DNA of 64,000 bases. Source: Centipeda infelix ATCC 43532 (lineage in GTDB: Bacteria > Bacillota > Negativicutes > Selenomonadales > Selenomonadaceae). Position numbers and translations under genes: made by a program. The notes below the pieces were generated by a model. The model was not told where the DNA came from. It saw only the letters and a program-made list of their open reading frames with translations, and did not search any database. Where the stretch lies: NCBI RefSeq assembly GCF_000234095.1, contig NZ_JH376799.1:401217-465216 (forward strand), written 5' to 3'. Of the stretch, positions 34,956-46,166 are shown one piece after another; positions within the stretch are counted from its first letter, which is position 1, and each line of letters opens with the position of its first letter.

Positions 34956-35348
34956 TTACGCCACATGTTCCTTAATGAAGTCAACCACTTCGCCGGTCGG
35001 TGTGCCGGGCGTGAAGACGGCGGCAACACCCGCGTCTTTGAGTGCGGGGATGTCGCCCTCGGGGATGACCCCGCCGCCGATGACAAGCACATCGTTCATG
35101 CCCTTCTCGCGCAGCAGGTTCACAACCTTCGGGAAGAGATGCGGATGCGCACCTGAGAGAATGCTCATCGCAACGACGTTCACGTCCTCCTGCAGAGCTG
35201 CCTCGGCAATCTCCTCGGGGGTCTGACGAAGGCCTGTGTAAACGACCTCGAATCCTGCATCGCGCAGGGCGCGGGCGACGACCTTCGCGCCGCGGTCATG
35301 ACCATCCAGACCCGGCTTTGCAACGAGCACTCTGATTTTCTCTGCCAT
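34956..35348 (-). CDS. Methylmalonyl-CoA mutase, cobalamin-binding small subunit
   Basis: A 130-residue B12-binding domain that is the separate C-terminal part of a split methylmalonyl-CoA mutase. It shows the base-off/His-on motif with His17 in GLDGHDRG, then SILSGAH and [11 protein letters not shown]. Length equals the isolated cobalamin domain. ATG at 35348 has AGGAGG upstream; the frame continues further 5' without a start signal. Split mutases of this kind are known in archaea and in some anaerobic bacteria, in contrast to the fused or heterodimeric enzymes of E. coli and Propionibacterium. Confidence 0.93.
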   Translation of the reverse strand: MAEKIRVLVAKPGLDGHDRGAKVVARALRDAGFEVVYTGLRQTPEEIAEAALQEDVNVVAMSILSGAHPHLFPKVVNLLREKGMNDVLVIGGGVIPEGDIPALKDAGVAAVFTPGTPTGEVVDFIKEHVA

Positions 35349-35440
35349 TTTTATATTCCTCCTGAATGGGGCCGCCGCCACGCGGGCGGCGTGCCCCCAC
35401 TGCATTCACCAATACAACCGTTGTGTCAAAGCGCCAAGGC

Positions 35441-37087
35441 TTACAGATTGACGTGCGCCTCGTACTCGCCGAAGACCTCGCGCATGACGCCGCAGATTTC
35501 GCCGAGCGTCGCGTAGGTCTTGACCGCCGCGAGGATGTGCGGCATGAGGTTCTCGTTCTCGTCGCCGCACGCCGCCTTGAGGTCGGCAAGAGCCGCCTGA
35601 ACGGCAGCATTGTCGCGCTTCGCCTTCATCGCCTCGACCTTCGCCTTCTGCTTCTCGCCGACGGATGCATCGACACGGAGCAGATTCTTCGGGGCCTCTT
35701 CCTCCACCTGGAACTTGTTGACACCGACGATGACACGGGCACCGGACTCGACGTCCATCTGCCACTTGTAGGCGCTGTCCTGAATCTCCTTCTGGATGTA
35801 GCCCTTCTCGATCGCCGCAACTGCGCCGCCGAGATCGTCAATCTTCTTGATGTACTCCCAAGCCTCTGCCTCAATGCGGTTTGTCATCGCCTCGACGTAA
35901 TAGGAGCCTGCGAGCGGATCAATGACATCGGCGAGCCCGCTCTCGTACGCAACGATCTGCTGCGTGCGAAGTGCGACCATAACCGAGTCCTCCGTCGGAA
36001 GCGCAAGTGCTTCGTCGCGGGAGTTCGTGTGGAGCGACTGCGTGCCGCCCATGACAGCAGCTGCTGTCTGGAGCGCAACGCGGACGATGTTGTTGTTCGG
36101 CTGCTGTGCGGTCAGCATGGAGCCCGCCGTCTGTGTATGGACGCGAAGCATCATGGACTTGGGCTTTTCCGCCTTGAAGCGTTCCTTCATGACCTTCGCC
36201 CAGATGCGACGGGATGCGCGGAACTTCGCCACTTCCTCGAGCACGTTGTTGTGTGCGTTCCAGAAGAAGGAGAGGCGTCCCGCGAAGTCATCGACGCTGA
36301 GCCCTGCCTTGATGGCGGCCTCGACGTAGGCAATGCCGTCCGCAATGGTGAATGCAATTTCCTGCGATGCCGTGGAGCCGGCCTCGCGGATGTGGTAACC
36401 CGAGATGGAGATGGTGTTCCAGTTCGGGACGTTCTTGGAGCAATATTCAAAAATGTTCGTGATGAGGCGCATGGACGGGCGCGGCGGGAAAATGTATGTG
36501 CCGCGTGCCGCATACTCCTTCAGAATGTCGTTCTGGATCGTGCCCTTGAGCTTGTCTGCCGACACGCCCTGCTTCTCCGCCACGGCGATATACATCGCGA
36601 GGAGGACGGACGCGGGGGCGTTGATTGTCATGGACGTGGAAACCTTGCCGAGGTCAATCTGGTCAAAGAGGATCTCCATGTCCGCGAGCGAATCGATCGC
36701 AACGCCGACCTTGCCGACCTCGCCCTCTGCGATGGTATCCGTGGAGTCATAGCCGATCTGCGTCGGGAGGTCAAATGCACACGAAAGTCCCGTTGCGCCG
36801 CTCTCGATGAGGTAACGGTAACGCTTGTTGGACTCCTCCGCTGTGGAGAATCCTGCGTACATACGCATCGTCCAGAAGCGTCCGCGATACATCGTCGGCT
36901 GAACACCACGGGTATAGGGATAGACACCGGGGAAGCCGATGTCCTCCGCATAGTCCGTCTCCTTGATGTCGAGCGGGGTGTAGAGCCCCTGCTCGGGGAT
37001 GTGGGGACGCGCGGGGAATTTCGCTGTTGCCTTTTCTACGGTAGCATTGTACTTGTCAAGCCCCGCCTGGATGTTTTCATTGCTCAT
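35441..37087 (-). CDS. Methylmalonyl-CoA mutase, catalytic large subunit
   Basis: Catalytic TIM-barrel part of B12-dependent mutase that converts succinyl-CoA to (R)-methylmalonyl-CoA. The 548-residue protein ends before a cobalamin domain, which is encoded by the next gene. Typical stretches are [20 protein letters not shown], with the active-site Tyr and Arg, [33 protein letters not shown]-type ([15 protein letters not shown]) and [19 protein letters not shown] at 37087 follows AAAGGAGAAC. Together with the CoA-transferase upstream it starts the propionate operon. Confidence 0.94.
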   Translation of the reverse strand: MSNENIQAGLDKYNATVEKATAKFPARPHIPEQGLYTPLDIKETDYAEDIGFPGVYPYTRGVQPTMYRGRFWTMRMYAGFSTAEESNKRYRYLIESGATGLSCAFDLPTQIGYDSTDTIAEGEVGKVGVAIDSLADMEILFDQIDLGKVSTSMTINAPASVLLAMYIAVAEKQGVSADKLKGTIQNDILKEYAARGTYIFPPRPSMRLITNIFEYCSKNVPNWNTISISGYHIREAGSTASQEIAFTIADGIAYVEAAIKAGLSVDDFAGRLSFFWNAHNNVLEEVAKFRASRRIWAKVMKERFKAEKPKSMMLRVHTQTAGSMLTAQQPNNNIVRVALQTAAAVMGGTQSLHTNSRDEALALPTEDSVMVALRTQQIVAYESGLADVIDPLAGSYYVEAMTNRIEAEAWEYIKKIDDLGGAVAAIEKGYIQKEIQDSAYKWQMDVESGARVIVGVNKFQVEEEAPKNLLRVDASVGEKQKAKVEAMKAKRDNAAVQAALADLKAACGDENENLMPHILAAVKTYATLGEICGVMREVFGEYEAHVNL

Positions 37088-37136
37088 GAAAGTGTTCTCC
37101 TTTACCTTTTCATTTCTCTTATTTGGGTTATACCCT

Positions 37137-37155
37137 AAAGGGCTTTTTGCCCTTT
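37137..37155 (-). other. Hairpin between CoA-transferase and mutase genes
   Basis: Stem AAAGGGC/GCCCTTT around a T5 loop. The T-run lies on the plus-strand side, so it is not a convincing minus-strand terminator; it may be a processing or attenuation element. Confidence 0.35.
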
Positions 37156-37169
37156 TTATCTAAATATGA

Positions 37170-38666
37170 TTATTTCTGCATCGACCCCGTCGCAAGGAAG
37201 CGCTGATGGAAGGAAAGCGCCTCATCGAGGAGATGCGGTGTCTGTGCTCCCTTGGTCGCCGCGTATGCACGCTCGTAGTAGTCGAGCAGGAGCGGACGAT
37301 AGTCGGGATGTGCACAGTTGTTGATGATCTCGTGTGCGCGCTCACGCGGGCTCTTGCCGCGCAGATCGGCGACACCCTGCTCCGTGATGACGATGTCGAC
37401 ATCATGTGCACCGTGGTCGATGTGCGAACAGAACGGAACGATCGAGGAGATCTTGCCGCCCTTTGCCTCGGACTGCGTGTAGAAGATCGTGAGGTAGGCG
37501 TTGCGTGCAAAGTCGCCGCTGCCGCCGATGCCGTTCATCATCTTCGTGCCCGTGACGTGCGTGGAGTTGACGTTGCCGTAGATGTCGACCTCGATCGCCG
37601 TGTTCATCGCGATGACGCCGAGACGACGCACGACCTCGGGGTTGTTCGAGATCTCCTGCGGGCGGAGCATCATGATCTTCTTGTACTTGTCGATGTCCTT
37701 GTAGAAGCGCTGGAGACCTTCGGGGGAGGGCGAGAACGCCGTGCCCGATGCAAACTTCAGCTTGCCCGCATCCGCCAGATCGAACATACCGTCCTGGATG
37801 ACCTCGGTATAGACCTCAAGATCCGTGAAGTCGGAGCTGACAAAGCCCGCAATGACCGCGTTCGCCACGTTGCCAACGCCCGACTGCAGTGGGAGAAGCC
37901 CCTTCGGCATACGTCCCTCGGCGATTTCCTTCTTGAGGAGATCGACCGTGAACTGCCCCATCTTGCGTGCGATGTCGTCAACCGGAGCGAGTGCGCGCGT
38001 CTTGTCCGTGATGTCACACGGAACGATGTACTTGATCTTCTCAAGCGGGCACGGCATGAAGGTTGTGCCGATACGGTCGCCCGCCTTTGTGATGGGAATC
38101 GGCAGACGGTTCGGCGGGTCCAGAGGGATGTAGATGTCATGCATACCGACGAGTTCCATCGGCTGGCTCGTATTCACCTCGACGATGACCACGTCCGCGC
38201 TCTGGATGAAGGACGGTGTGTTGCCGACTGAGGTCGAGGGGATGATGCCCTCCTCGGTGATGGCGACTGCCTCCACAAGAGCAACATCGATCTTGCCGAG
38301 GAATCCCTCACGCGACTGCTGCGCAACCTCGGAGAGGTGCATGTCGATGTAGTTCACGAGACCGGAATTGATCGCATTGCGCAGCGGCGTATTCGTCTGA
38401 TACGGCAGACGCTGCTTGATTCCGCCCGCCTCTGCGAGCGCACCGTCGAGCTCCGGCCCTGTCGAAGCGCCCGTCCAGATGTTCACCTTGAACGGATTCT
38501 TCTTCATGCGCTCGGCGATGGCAAGCGTGACCGCCTTCGGATAGCCGGACGGCGTAAAGCCGCTGGCACCGATGGTCATGCCGTCGGCAAAGTACTCTGC
38601 CGCCGTCTCTGCACTGACAACCTTGTCCGCTAGGGACTTGGGAATGCGATCGGAAATATCGATCAT
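37170..38666 (-). CDS. Succinate CoA-transferase / acetyl-CoA hydrolase family protein
   Basis: Class I CoA-transferase of the Cat1/AarC family, 498 residues. In this operon it most likely exchanges CoA between propionyl-CoA (or acetyl-CoA) and succinate, feeding succinyl-CoA to the mutase and releasing propionate, closing the cycle without ATP. Recognisable stretches are TIGASGFTPSGYPKAV, the glycine-rich LPLQSGVGNVANAV, SGTAFSPSPEGL, and the C-terminal DVDIVITEQGVADLRG typical of the family. AGGGAGGTTT lies before the ATG. It is the first gene after the regulatory region at 38667-38870. Confidence 0.92.
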   Translation of the reverse strand: MIDISDRIPKSLADKVVSAETAAEYFADGMTIGASGFTPSGYPKAVTLAIAERMKKNPFKVNIWTGASTGPELDGALAEAGGIKQRLPYQTNTPLRNAINSGLVNYIDMHLSEVAQQSREGFLGKIDVALVEAVAITEEGIIPSTSVGNTPSFIQSADVVIVEVNTSQPMELVGMHDIYIPLDPPNRLPIPITKAGDRIGTTFMPCPLEKIKYIVPCDITDKTRALAPVDDIARKMGQFTVDLLKKEIAEGRMPKGLLPLQSGVGNVANAVIAGFVSSDFTDLEVYTEVIQDGMFDLADAGKLKFASGTAFSPSPEGLQRFYKDIDKYKKIMMLRPQEISNNPEVVRRLGVIAMNTAIEVDIYGNVNSTHVTGTKMMNGIGGSGDFARNAYLTIFYTQSEAKGGKISSIVPFCSHIDHGAHDVDIVITEQGVADLRGKSPRERAHEIINNCAHPDYRPLLLDYYERAYAATKGAQTPHLLDEALSFHQRFLATGSMQK

Positions 38667-38774
38667 AGAAAAACCTCCCTTTGATGCTCATCCGACCGAT
38701 GCACAAAACGCTCTTGCAGCACTTCAGAACTCGTATTTCGTCGTGTTCTACTATTCACGGCAGGAATGTTCTAA

Positions 38775-38812
38775 ATAACTACAAGTTATCGTAGGTGCAT
38801 AAGTCAATTATA
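38775..38812 (-). promoter_or_regulatory. Control region of the propionate operon: putative -10 and operator-like dyad
   Basis: TATAAT on the minus strand (38807-38812), with only a weak TTTCGT as -35, is followed downstream by a perfect inverted repeat, ATAACT-ACA-AGTTAT (38775-38789), in the right place for a repressor. The repressor is not identified; the dyad does not match the canonical Rex site. Confidence 0.4.
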
Positions 38813-38831
38813 TCTTTCCATAGGATAGCAC

Positions 38832-38870
38832 GAAAAAAAAATGCCGTCAAGATTACATTGACGGCATTTT
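38832..38870 (-). terminator. Terminator of the valS-folC-ligase-rex operon
   Basis: A 13-bp perfect stem (38838-38850 with 38858-38870) followed on the minus strand by nine T. It is 30 bases past the rex stop. Confidence 0.92.
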
Positions 38871-38902
38871 CTGTGATTTGTGAAAAAAAGGGCAAGCAAG
38901 CG

Positions 38903-39580
38903 TCAAATTAATGGATTTTTGTCTGATAGCACATGTGAGTCCGTACTCACATGTGCCAGATAATACGACAAACTACTAAGTCCGACGGACAGATCCTCGC
39001 TGACAAACGGGATGTGCGAAGGCACGCGTAAGTTGACCGGTGCAAAATTCCAAATCCCGCGAATGCCCGCCGCGACTAGTCTGTCGGCAACATCCTGTGC
39101 CGCTGCTGCGGGGACGGCAATGACGCCGATGCGGATATCACGCTCTGCAATGATCTCCGCAAGGTAGGCAATGTCCTCCACGCGCCGCTCCCCGACACGC
39201 GTTCCGATGACAACAGGATTGACATCGAAAATGGCGGCAAGTCGGAAGCCGAGGCGGGTGATTCCCTGATAGTTTGCAAGCGCAGCTCCCAAATGTCCCA
39301 TCCCAATGATCGCGACGTTCCAATGTTGATCCAATCCCAAAATCGAACCGATGCTCTCCTTGAGCTCCGCAACGTAGTAACCCACGCCCTTTTTTCCGAA
39401 CTGCCCAAAAAGCGCTAAGTCTTTCCGAATTTGTTCGGGGTTGATGGCAAGGCGGCGGCCGAGCTCCTCCGAGGAGGCAATCTCCACGTCCTCGTCCGCC
39501 AGCTGACGCAGACAGCGATAGTAGCGCGGCAGACGGTCAACCGTTGCCTTCGATATCGATAGGTTTTCCTGCATCGTCAT
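38903..39580 (-). CDS. rex: Redox-sensing transcriptional repressor Rex
   Basis: NADH/NAD+-responsive repressor of fermentation and respiration genes. The 225-residue protein has the N-terminal winged helix (ISKATVDRLPRYYRCLRQL, then SSEELGRRLAINPEQIRKDL and FGQFGKKGVGY) and a Rossmann domain with AIIGMGHLGAAL. The extended C-terminus (SYYLAHVS) is typical for domain swapping. ATG at 39580 overlaps the O-antigen ligase stop in an ATGA, so rex is translationally coupled to a membrane glycan gene, an unusual partner. Rex is expected to act on fermentation operons such as the adjacent propionate genes, though no canonical Rex site was found upstream of them. Confidence 0.95.
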   Translation of the reverse strand: MTMQENLSISKATVDRLPRYYRCLRQLADEDVEIASSEELGRRLAINPEQIRKDLALFGQFGKKGVGYYVAELKESIGSILGLDQHWNVAIIGMGHLGAALANYQGITRLGFRLAAIFDVNPVVIGTRVGERRVEDIAYLAEIIAERDIRIGVIAVPAAAAQDVADRLVAAGIRGIWNFAPVNLRVPSHIPFVSEDLSVGLSSLSYYLAHVSTDSHVLSDKNPLI

Positions 39581-40923
39581 TCTTCCTTCATCTCCTCCGC
39601 AACTGCATACACCGCCGCAGTCACGGCGGCGAGCATCCAAAGCAGCATAGAGGACGGTATATTAAAGAGCAGATGATCTGTGAGCCCGTTCAGTGCAACA
39701 GAGATGAACGCAAGACCGAGCCCGGTCGAGAGCCCCTCGACAAAACGCCGTCTGCGCCAGCGGCCGAGTGCCGCACGCACATCGGCAACCGTGTGCCACT
39801 CATGTTCATGCGCAGCGAGCACCGTCTCCCACGGCGGTGTCCTGCGCGGCATACGAAAGGCGAGGACAAGCGTGCCGAAGAAGAACCAGAGAAACGACAG
39901 TGCGCCGGGGACACCGATCTCCGCCGCATAGTTCAAGTACATATTGTGTGCGTGGACGATCTGTACAGGGGCACCCTGCAAGTAAAAGTCGTACTCGGGG
40001 TAGACCATGAAGTACATCCCCCATCCGATGCCGAGGAAGGGATGATCCATCACCATCGCGACCGTGCTCTCCCAGAATGCGAGCCGCATTTCCGAGGAGG
40101 TATCAATGCGCGTAAAGACGGAGAGCAGTCGATCCGCAAGTACGGGATCGGCGAGAAGCGCCCCCGCTCCGACGATGACGATCCCGAGGAGGATGCGCCA
40201 ATCGCGCAGTGCACCGTAGCCCGCCAGTACGAGGGCAACGACAAGGCACGCACCGCGTGCATAGGTCATGCCGAGGCACGCGAGTGCGGCGACGAGCAGG
40301 AGAATTGCAAGGATGCGCCAGCCGCGCTGCAGAACGCCGATCAGTCCGACGGCGACACAGGCGACGATGTCCAGATAGCCCGCGAGGATGTTCGGATTCT
40401 CCCACGTCGAGAAAACGCGCTTCGAGAGTTCGGGGAACGCCTCCCCATCCACCCATTTCATCGCCGCAATGTCGATGCCAAAGACGAACTGATAAAAGCC
40501 GTAGAGAATAACGAGTGCCGCCGACAGTGCCATCGCAAACACAACGCGCTGCAGCTCACGAGTTTTCCGCAGGGTCTGTCCCGCGAGCAGGTAAGTCAGA
40601 GCGTAGATGGGCACGAGATGGTAGAAGTTATAGAAACTGAATGCCTTGTCCGGCGCAACCGCCACGGACAGGAGACCGATGACGACAAAGAGCAGCGCGG
40701 GCGCATCGTACGGCAGCCGATGCAGGTGAAAGTTCCGATCGATCCGCAGACGCAGGAGCATCGCCGCGCAGCCGAGGAGCAAAGCAACCATCGCTACAAG
40801 CGGTGCGAGAGGGATGAGGAAAGCCTCGGCAATGACAGCGTACATCATGATGCGCGCCATGCGTCCGCCCCAACGGCGACGGCGCAGAACGCGCCGCCGC
40901 TCCTGAAAAGAATCCTCTGCCAT
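39577..40923 (-). CDS. O-antigen ligase/polymerase-like membrane protein (Wzy/WaaL family)
   Basis: A 448-residue polytopic membrane protein with about 10-12 hydrophobic segments and the large periplasmic loop of the WaaL/Wzy family (about residues 230-300, FWESTVAMVMDHPFLGIGWG and HAHNMYLNYAAEIGVPG, with the conserved H-N-x-Y/F-L motif). Such proteins attach or polymerise O-polysaccharide or glycosylate surface proteins. The start MAEDSFQERR at 40923 follows GGGGAGG; translation into the upstream folC region is not plausible. It lies next to folC and rex rather than in the glycan locus at 45-58 kb, but may handle its product. Confidence 0.85.
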   Translation of the reverse strand: MAEDSFQERRRVLRRRRWGGRMARIMMYAVIAEAFLIPLAPLVAMVALLLGCAAMLLRLRIDRNFHLHRLPYDAPALLFVVIGLLSVAVAPDKAFSFYNFYHLVPIYALTYLLAGQTLRKTRELQRVVFAMALSAALVILYGFYQFVFGIDIAAMKWVDGEAFPELSKRVFSTWENPNILAGYLDIVACVAVGLIGVLQRGWRILAILLLVAALACLGMTYARGACLVVALVLAGYGALRDWRILLGIVIVGAGALLADPVLADRLLSVFTRIDTSSEMRLAFWESTVAMVMDHPFLGIGWGMYFMVYPEYDFYLQGAPVQIVHAHNMYLNYAAEIGVPGALSFLWFFFGTLVLAFRMPRRTPPWETVLAAHEHEWHTVADVRAALGRWRRRRFVEGLSTGLGLAFISVALNGLTDHLLFNIPSSMLLWMLAAVTAAVYAVAEEMKEE

Positions 40924-40927
40924 GCCG

Positions 40928-42229
40928 TCACCTCCCCGCCGTGAGGAGCGCACGAATGCCGCCCACGAGATAGAGCGATCCCGCGACAACGAGCAGCGCA
41001 CCGCGTTCCCGTGCGCGCGCCCCCGCCTGTACAAGCCCCTCTGCCGCATCGCTGCAAGCGTGACTCTCAAGCCCCATCCCAAGCGTTACAGCGGCGACCA
41101 CGTCTGCGCTCGCCGCACGTTCCGAGTTTGGGCGCACAGTGATAACCGTATCTCCCGAGCGCAGGAGTGCGGCGAGCATCGCGTCGATATCCTTGTCCTT
41201 CAGGATGCCGAGCAGGAAAACGCGGGGCAGATCGGGAAAATACGCATCCAGTCCCGCACGCAGGGCGCACATCCCCGCAGGATTGTGCGCACCGTCGATG
41301 ACGACGGGCAGATTCTCCTGCGTGAGGATTTCAAACCGCGCGGGATGGCGCACTGTGCGCAGCCCCGTACGCAGTGCGGCCTCTGTAAAGCGCGCATCCT
41401 CACGCTCGAGGAGCGTTGCCGCCATGATGACGAGCGCGGCGTTCTCCGCCTGATACACCCCCGCGAGCGCGAGATCGAACGGCTCCGGCGCACGGCAGAG
41501 AGCGGAGTGGAAGGCAACGCGCTGCCCCCCCTCCTGTGGAAAGAGGAGTTCGGCCGAAAAGTCCTCGCCGCAGACAAAGACATCCGCACCGAGTTCCTCC
41601 GCACGCCGCTCGATGATCTCCAAGGGCTCTCCCGTCGCTGCCGTGATGACGGGCACGCCCTCCTTGATGATGCCCGCCTTGTGCTCCGCGATGCCCGCGA
41701 GCGTTCCGCCGCAGCGGTCGGCGTGATCCATCGCCACATTTGTAATGATCGTGAGCGCAGGTTCGACGACGTTCGTCGAGTCGAGCAGTCCGCCAAGCCC
41801 CGTCTCAATCACAGCGATCTCGACCTGCTCCTCAGCAAAGTAGAGAAACGCAAGCGCGGTCAGAGCCTCGAACTGTGTCGGGTGCTCGTGCCCCGCCGCG
41901 ACCATTTCGTCTGCAGCCGTGCGCACGCGCGTGAGGAGTTCTGCAAACCGCTCCTCGGAAATATCGTGCCCGTCCACGCTCATACGCTCCGTATAGGAGA
42001 TGAGATGCGGCGAGAGATAGCGCCCTGCACGGACATCCGACGCACGGCAGACGGCATCCATCATCTGCGTGACAGAACCCTTGCCGTTCGTGCCCGCAAT
42101 GTGAATAGTCGCATAACATCGCTCTGGATTCCCCAAACGTGCACAGAGCTCCTCCATGCGTGCAAGTCCGAGACGAATGCCGAACGTATTCAGTTCATCG
42201 AGATAGAGAAGGGCTTCCGCATAGTTCAT
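40928..42229 (-). CDS. folC: Bifunctional folylpolyglutamate synthase/dihydrofolate synthase
   Basis: Mur-ligase family enzyme adding glutamate to dihydropteroate or tetrahydrofolate. The 433-residue protein has the P-loop IAGTNGKGSV (about residues 46-55), the folate-loop region YLSPHLISYTERM, ETGLGGLLDSTNVV and the second-domain VIDGAHNPAGM. ATG at 42229 has GAGGTG 5 bases upstream; a GTG two codons earlier overlaps it. Ten bases after the valS stop, so co-transcribed; valS-folC is a common Firmicute order. Confidence 0.94.
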   Translation of the reverse strand: MNYAEALLYLDELNTFGIRLGLARMEELCARLGNPERCYATIHIAGTNGKGSVTQMMDAVCRASDVRAGRYLSPHLISYTERMSVDGHDISEERFAELLTRVRTAADEMVAAGHEHPTQFEALTALAFLYFAEEQVEIAVIETGLGGLLDSTNVVEPALTIITNVAMDHADRCGGTLAGIAEHKAGIIKEGVPVITAATGEPLEIIERRAEELGADVFVCGEDFSAELLFPQEGGQRVAFHSALCRAPEPFDLALAGVYQAENAALVIMAATLLEREDARFTEAALRTGLRTVRHPARFEILTQENLPVVIDGAHNPAGMCALRAGLDAYFPDLPRVFLLGILKDKDIDAMLAALLRSGDTVITVRPNSERAASADVVAAVTLGMGLESHACSDAAEGLVQAGARARERGALLVVAGSLYLVGGIRALLTAGR

Positions 42230-42238
42230 CGGCACACC

Positions 42239-44902
<2,664 letters not shown>

Positions 44903-44924
44903 CAATCTGTTCCTCCCGAAAGAA

Positions 44925-44953
44925 ACGCCCCCGTCCCGAGGGGACGAGGGCGT
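44925..44953 (-). promoter_or_regulatory. GC-rich leader hairpin of valS
   Basis: A 13-bp stem with one mismatch (44925-44937 with 44941-44953) and a 3-base loop, between the valS promoter and its ribosome binding site, followed on the minus strand by GTTTCTTTC. It may act as an attenuator or mRNA-stability element. Confidence 0.5.
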
Positions 44954-44986
44954 CCGCACGTCGTCAATGCTATTATTGCAACGATA

Positions 44987-45015
44987 AGATTAGCATAAAT
45001 CGACGTATTTTGCAA
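44987..45015 (-). promoter_or_regulatory. Promoter of valS
   Basis: Minus-strand TTGCAA (45010-45015), 17-base spacer, TAATCT (44987-44992), about 85 bases before the ATG. It separates valS from the glycan locus upstream. Confidence 0.6.
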
Positions 45016-45045
45016 GAATGACACACAGGAGTCTTTATCAGCGGT

Positions 45046-46149
45046 TCAGCTCCTGCACGAAAGGATCACTTCGCAAATACGATCCACCGCAGCCTCCTCC
45101 AGATCCGGATAGATCGGCAGTGTCAGCACGCGATCCGCAACAGAACGGGCAACGGGGGTCTGTTCCACATCATACTTGCCGCGGAAGCAGTCAAACGTAT
45201 TTGTGAGCGGATAGAAATACTTGCGGCTGTGTATATCCGCCCGTTCCAATGCAGCAAAGACCTCGTCGCGTGTGCTGCCAAATGCCTTTTCATCGAACAC
45301 AACGGGGAAATAGGCATAGTTCGGCACGACATCCGCCTGCGGTGTGTTCAGCTGCACGCCGTCGATGCCTTCCAGCCGTTCGCGATAGCGTTCCGCAACG
45401 ACCTTGCGCCGCGCGATATCTTCCTCTACATGACGCAGATTGCACAGCCCCATCGCCGCACAGAACTCGTTCATCTTCGCATTCGAGCCGACACCGTCGA
45501 CACACTCCGCATCGCGAATGCCAAAGTTCTTCAAGCGATACAACTTCCTTCCAAGCTCCTCATCGCGAAAGCATGCCGCGCCGCCCTCGATGGTGTGAAA
45601 GACCTTCGTCGCGTGGAAACTGAAGCACGCAACATCCCCGTACACTGCCGTACTCTTTCCCCGATAACGCACGCCGAAGGAATGTGCGGCATCGTAGATC
45701 ACCTTCAGCCCATATCTGCGGGCAATGCGCTCGATTTCCTCCACGCGGCAGACATTTCCATAGACATGGACAGGCATAATGGCAGATGTGCGCTCTGTAA
45801 TCAAGAGCTCAAGCTTCGTTACATCCATCGTATAGTCATGCGGGTCAATGTCGCAGAATACCGGCTCCAATCCGTTGCGTACAATCGCGTGCGTCGTCGA
45901 GGCAAACGTGAACGGTGTCGTGATGACCTCACCCGAGAGATTCAGCGCCTGCAGCGAGAGTTCGAGTGCCATGTGCCCATTCGTAAAGAGCTCGACCTGC
46001 GCAGCGCCGAAAAAGTTCCGCAGGGCTGATTGAAACTCCTGATGCTTTGCCCCCATATTGGTCAGCCAGCGCGACTGCCAAATATCGCGAATCTCTGCGA
46101 TGTACTCCTCCATCGGCGGCATCGACGACCGCGTCACCATGATGCTCAT
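45046..46149 (-). CDS. DegT/DnrJ/EryC1-family PLP aminotransferase
   Basis: Sugar-aminotransferase family (ArnB/WecE/PseC type), 367 residues. The PLP lysine is Lys182 in FSFHATKVFHTIEGG; DAAHSFG carries the Asp that contacts the pyridinium ring, and VHVYGNVC is typical. The C-terminus FDCFRGKYDVEQTPVARSVA fits the family. Such enzymes usually aminate keto-sugar nucleotides; no sugar-nucleotide dehydratase is in the window, so the substrate may come from elsewhere or be unusual. GGAGG precedes the ATG at 46149, which lies inside the end of the glycosyltransferase zone (stop at 46167). Last gene of the glycan locus. Confidence 0.9.
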   Translation of the reverse strand: MSIMVTRSSMPPMEEYIAEIRDIWQSRWLTNMGAKHQEFQSALRNFFGAAQVELFTNGHMALELSLQALNLSGEVITTPFTFASTTHAIVRNGLEPVFCDIDPHDYTMDVTKLELLITERTSAIMPVHVYGNVCRVEEIERIARRYGLKVIYDAAHSFGVRYRGKSTAVYGDVACFSFHATKVFHTIEGGAACFRDEELGRKLYRLKNFGIRDAECVDGVGSNAKMNEFCAAMGLCNLRHVEEDIARRKVVAERYRERLEGIDGVQLNTPQADVVPNYAYFPVVFDEKAFGSTRDEVFAALERADIHSRKYFYPLTNTFDCFRGKYDVEQTPVARSVADRVLTLPIYPDLEEAAVDRICEVILSCRS

Positions 46150-46166
46150 ATCCCGCCTCCCCTCGA

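Noticed and set aside
38667-38902. Canonical Rex operator upstream of the propionate operon
   Set aside because: Only a TTGTGAAAA half-like sequence near 38878 was seen, beyond the terminator; the full palindrome is missing.
44903-45015. T-box riboswitch upstream of valS
   Set aside because: The leader is too short and no T-box consensus or specifier stem is visible.
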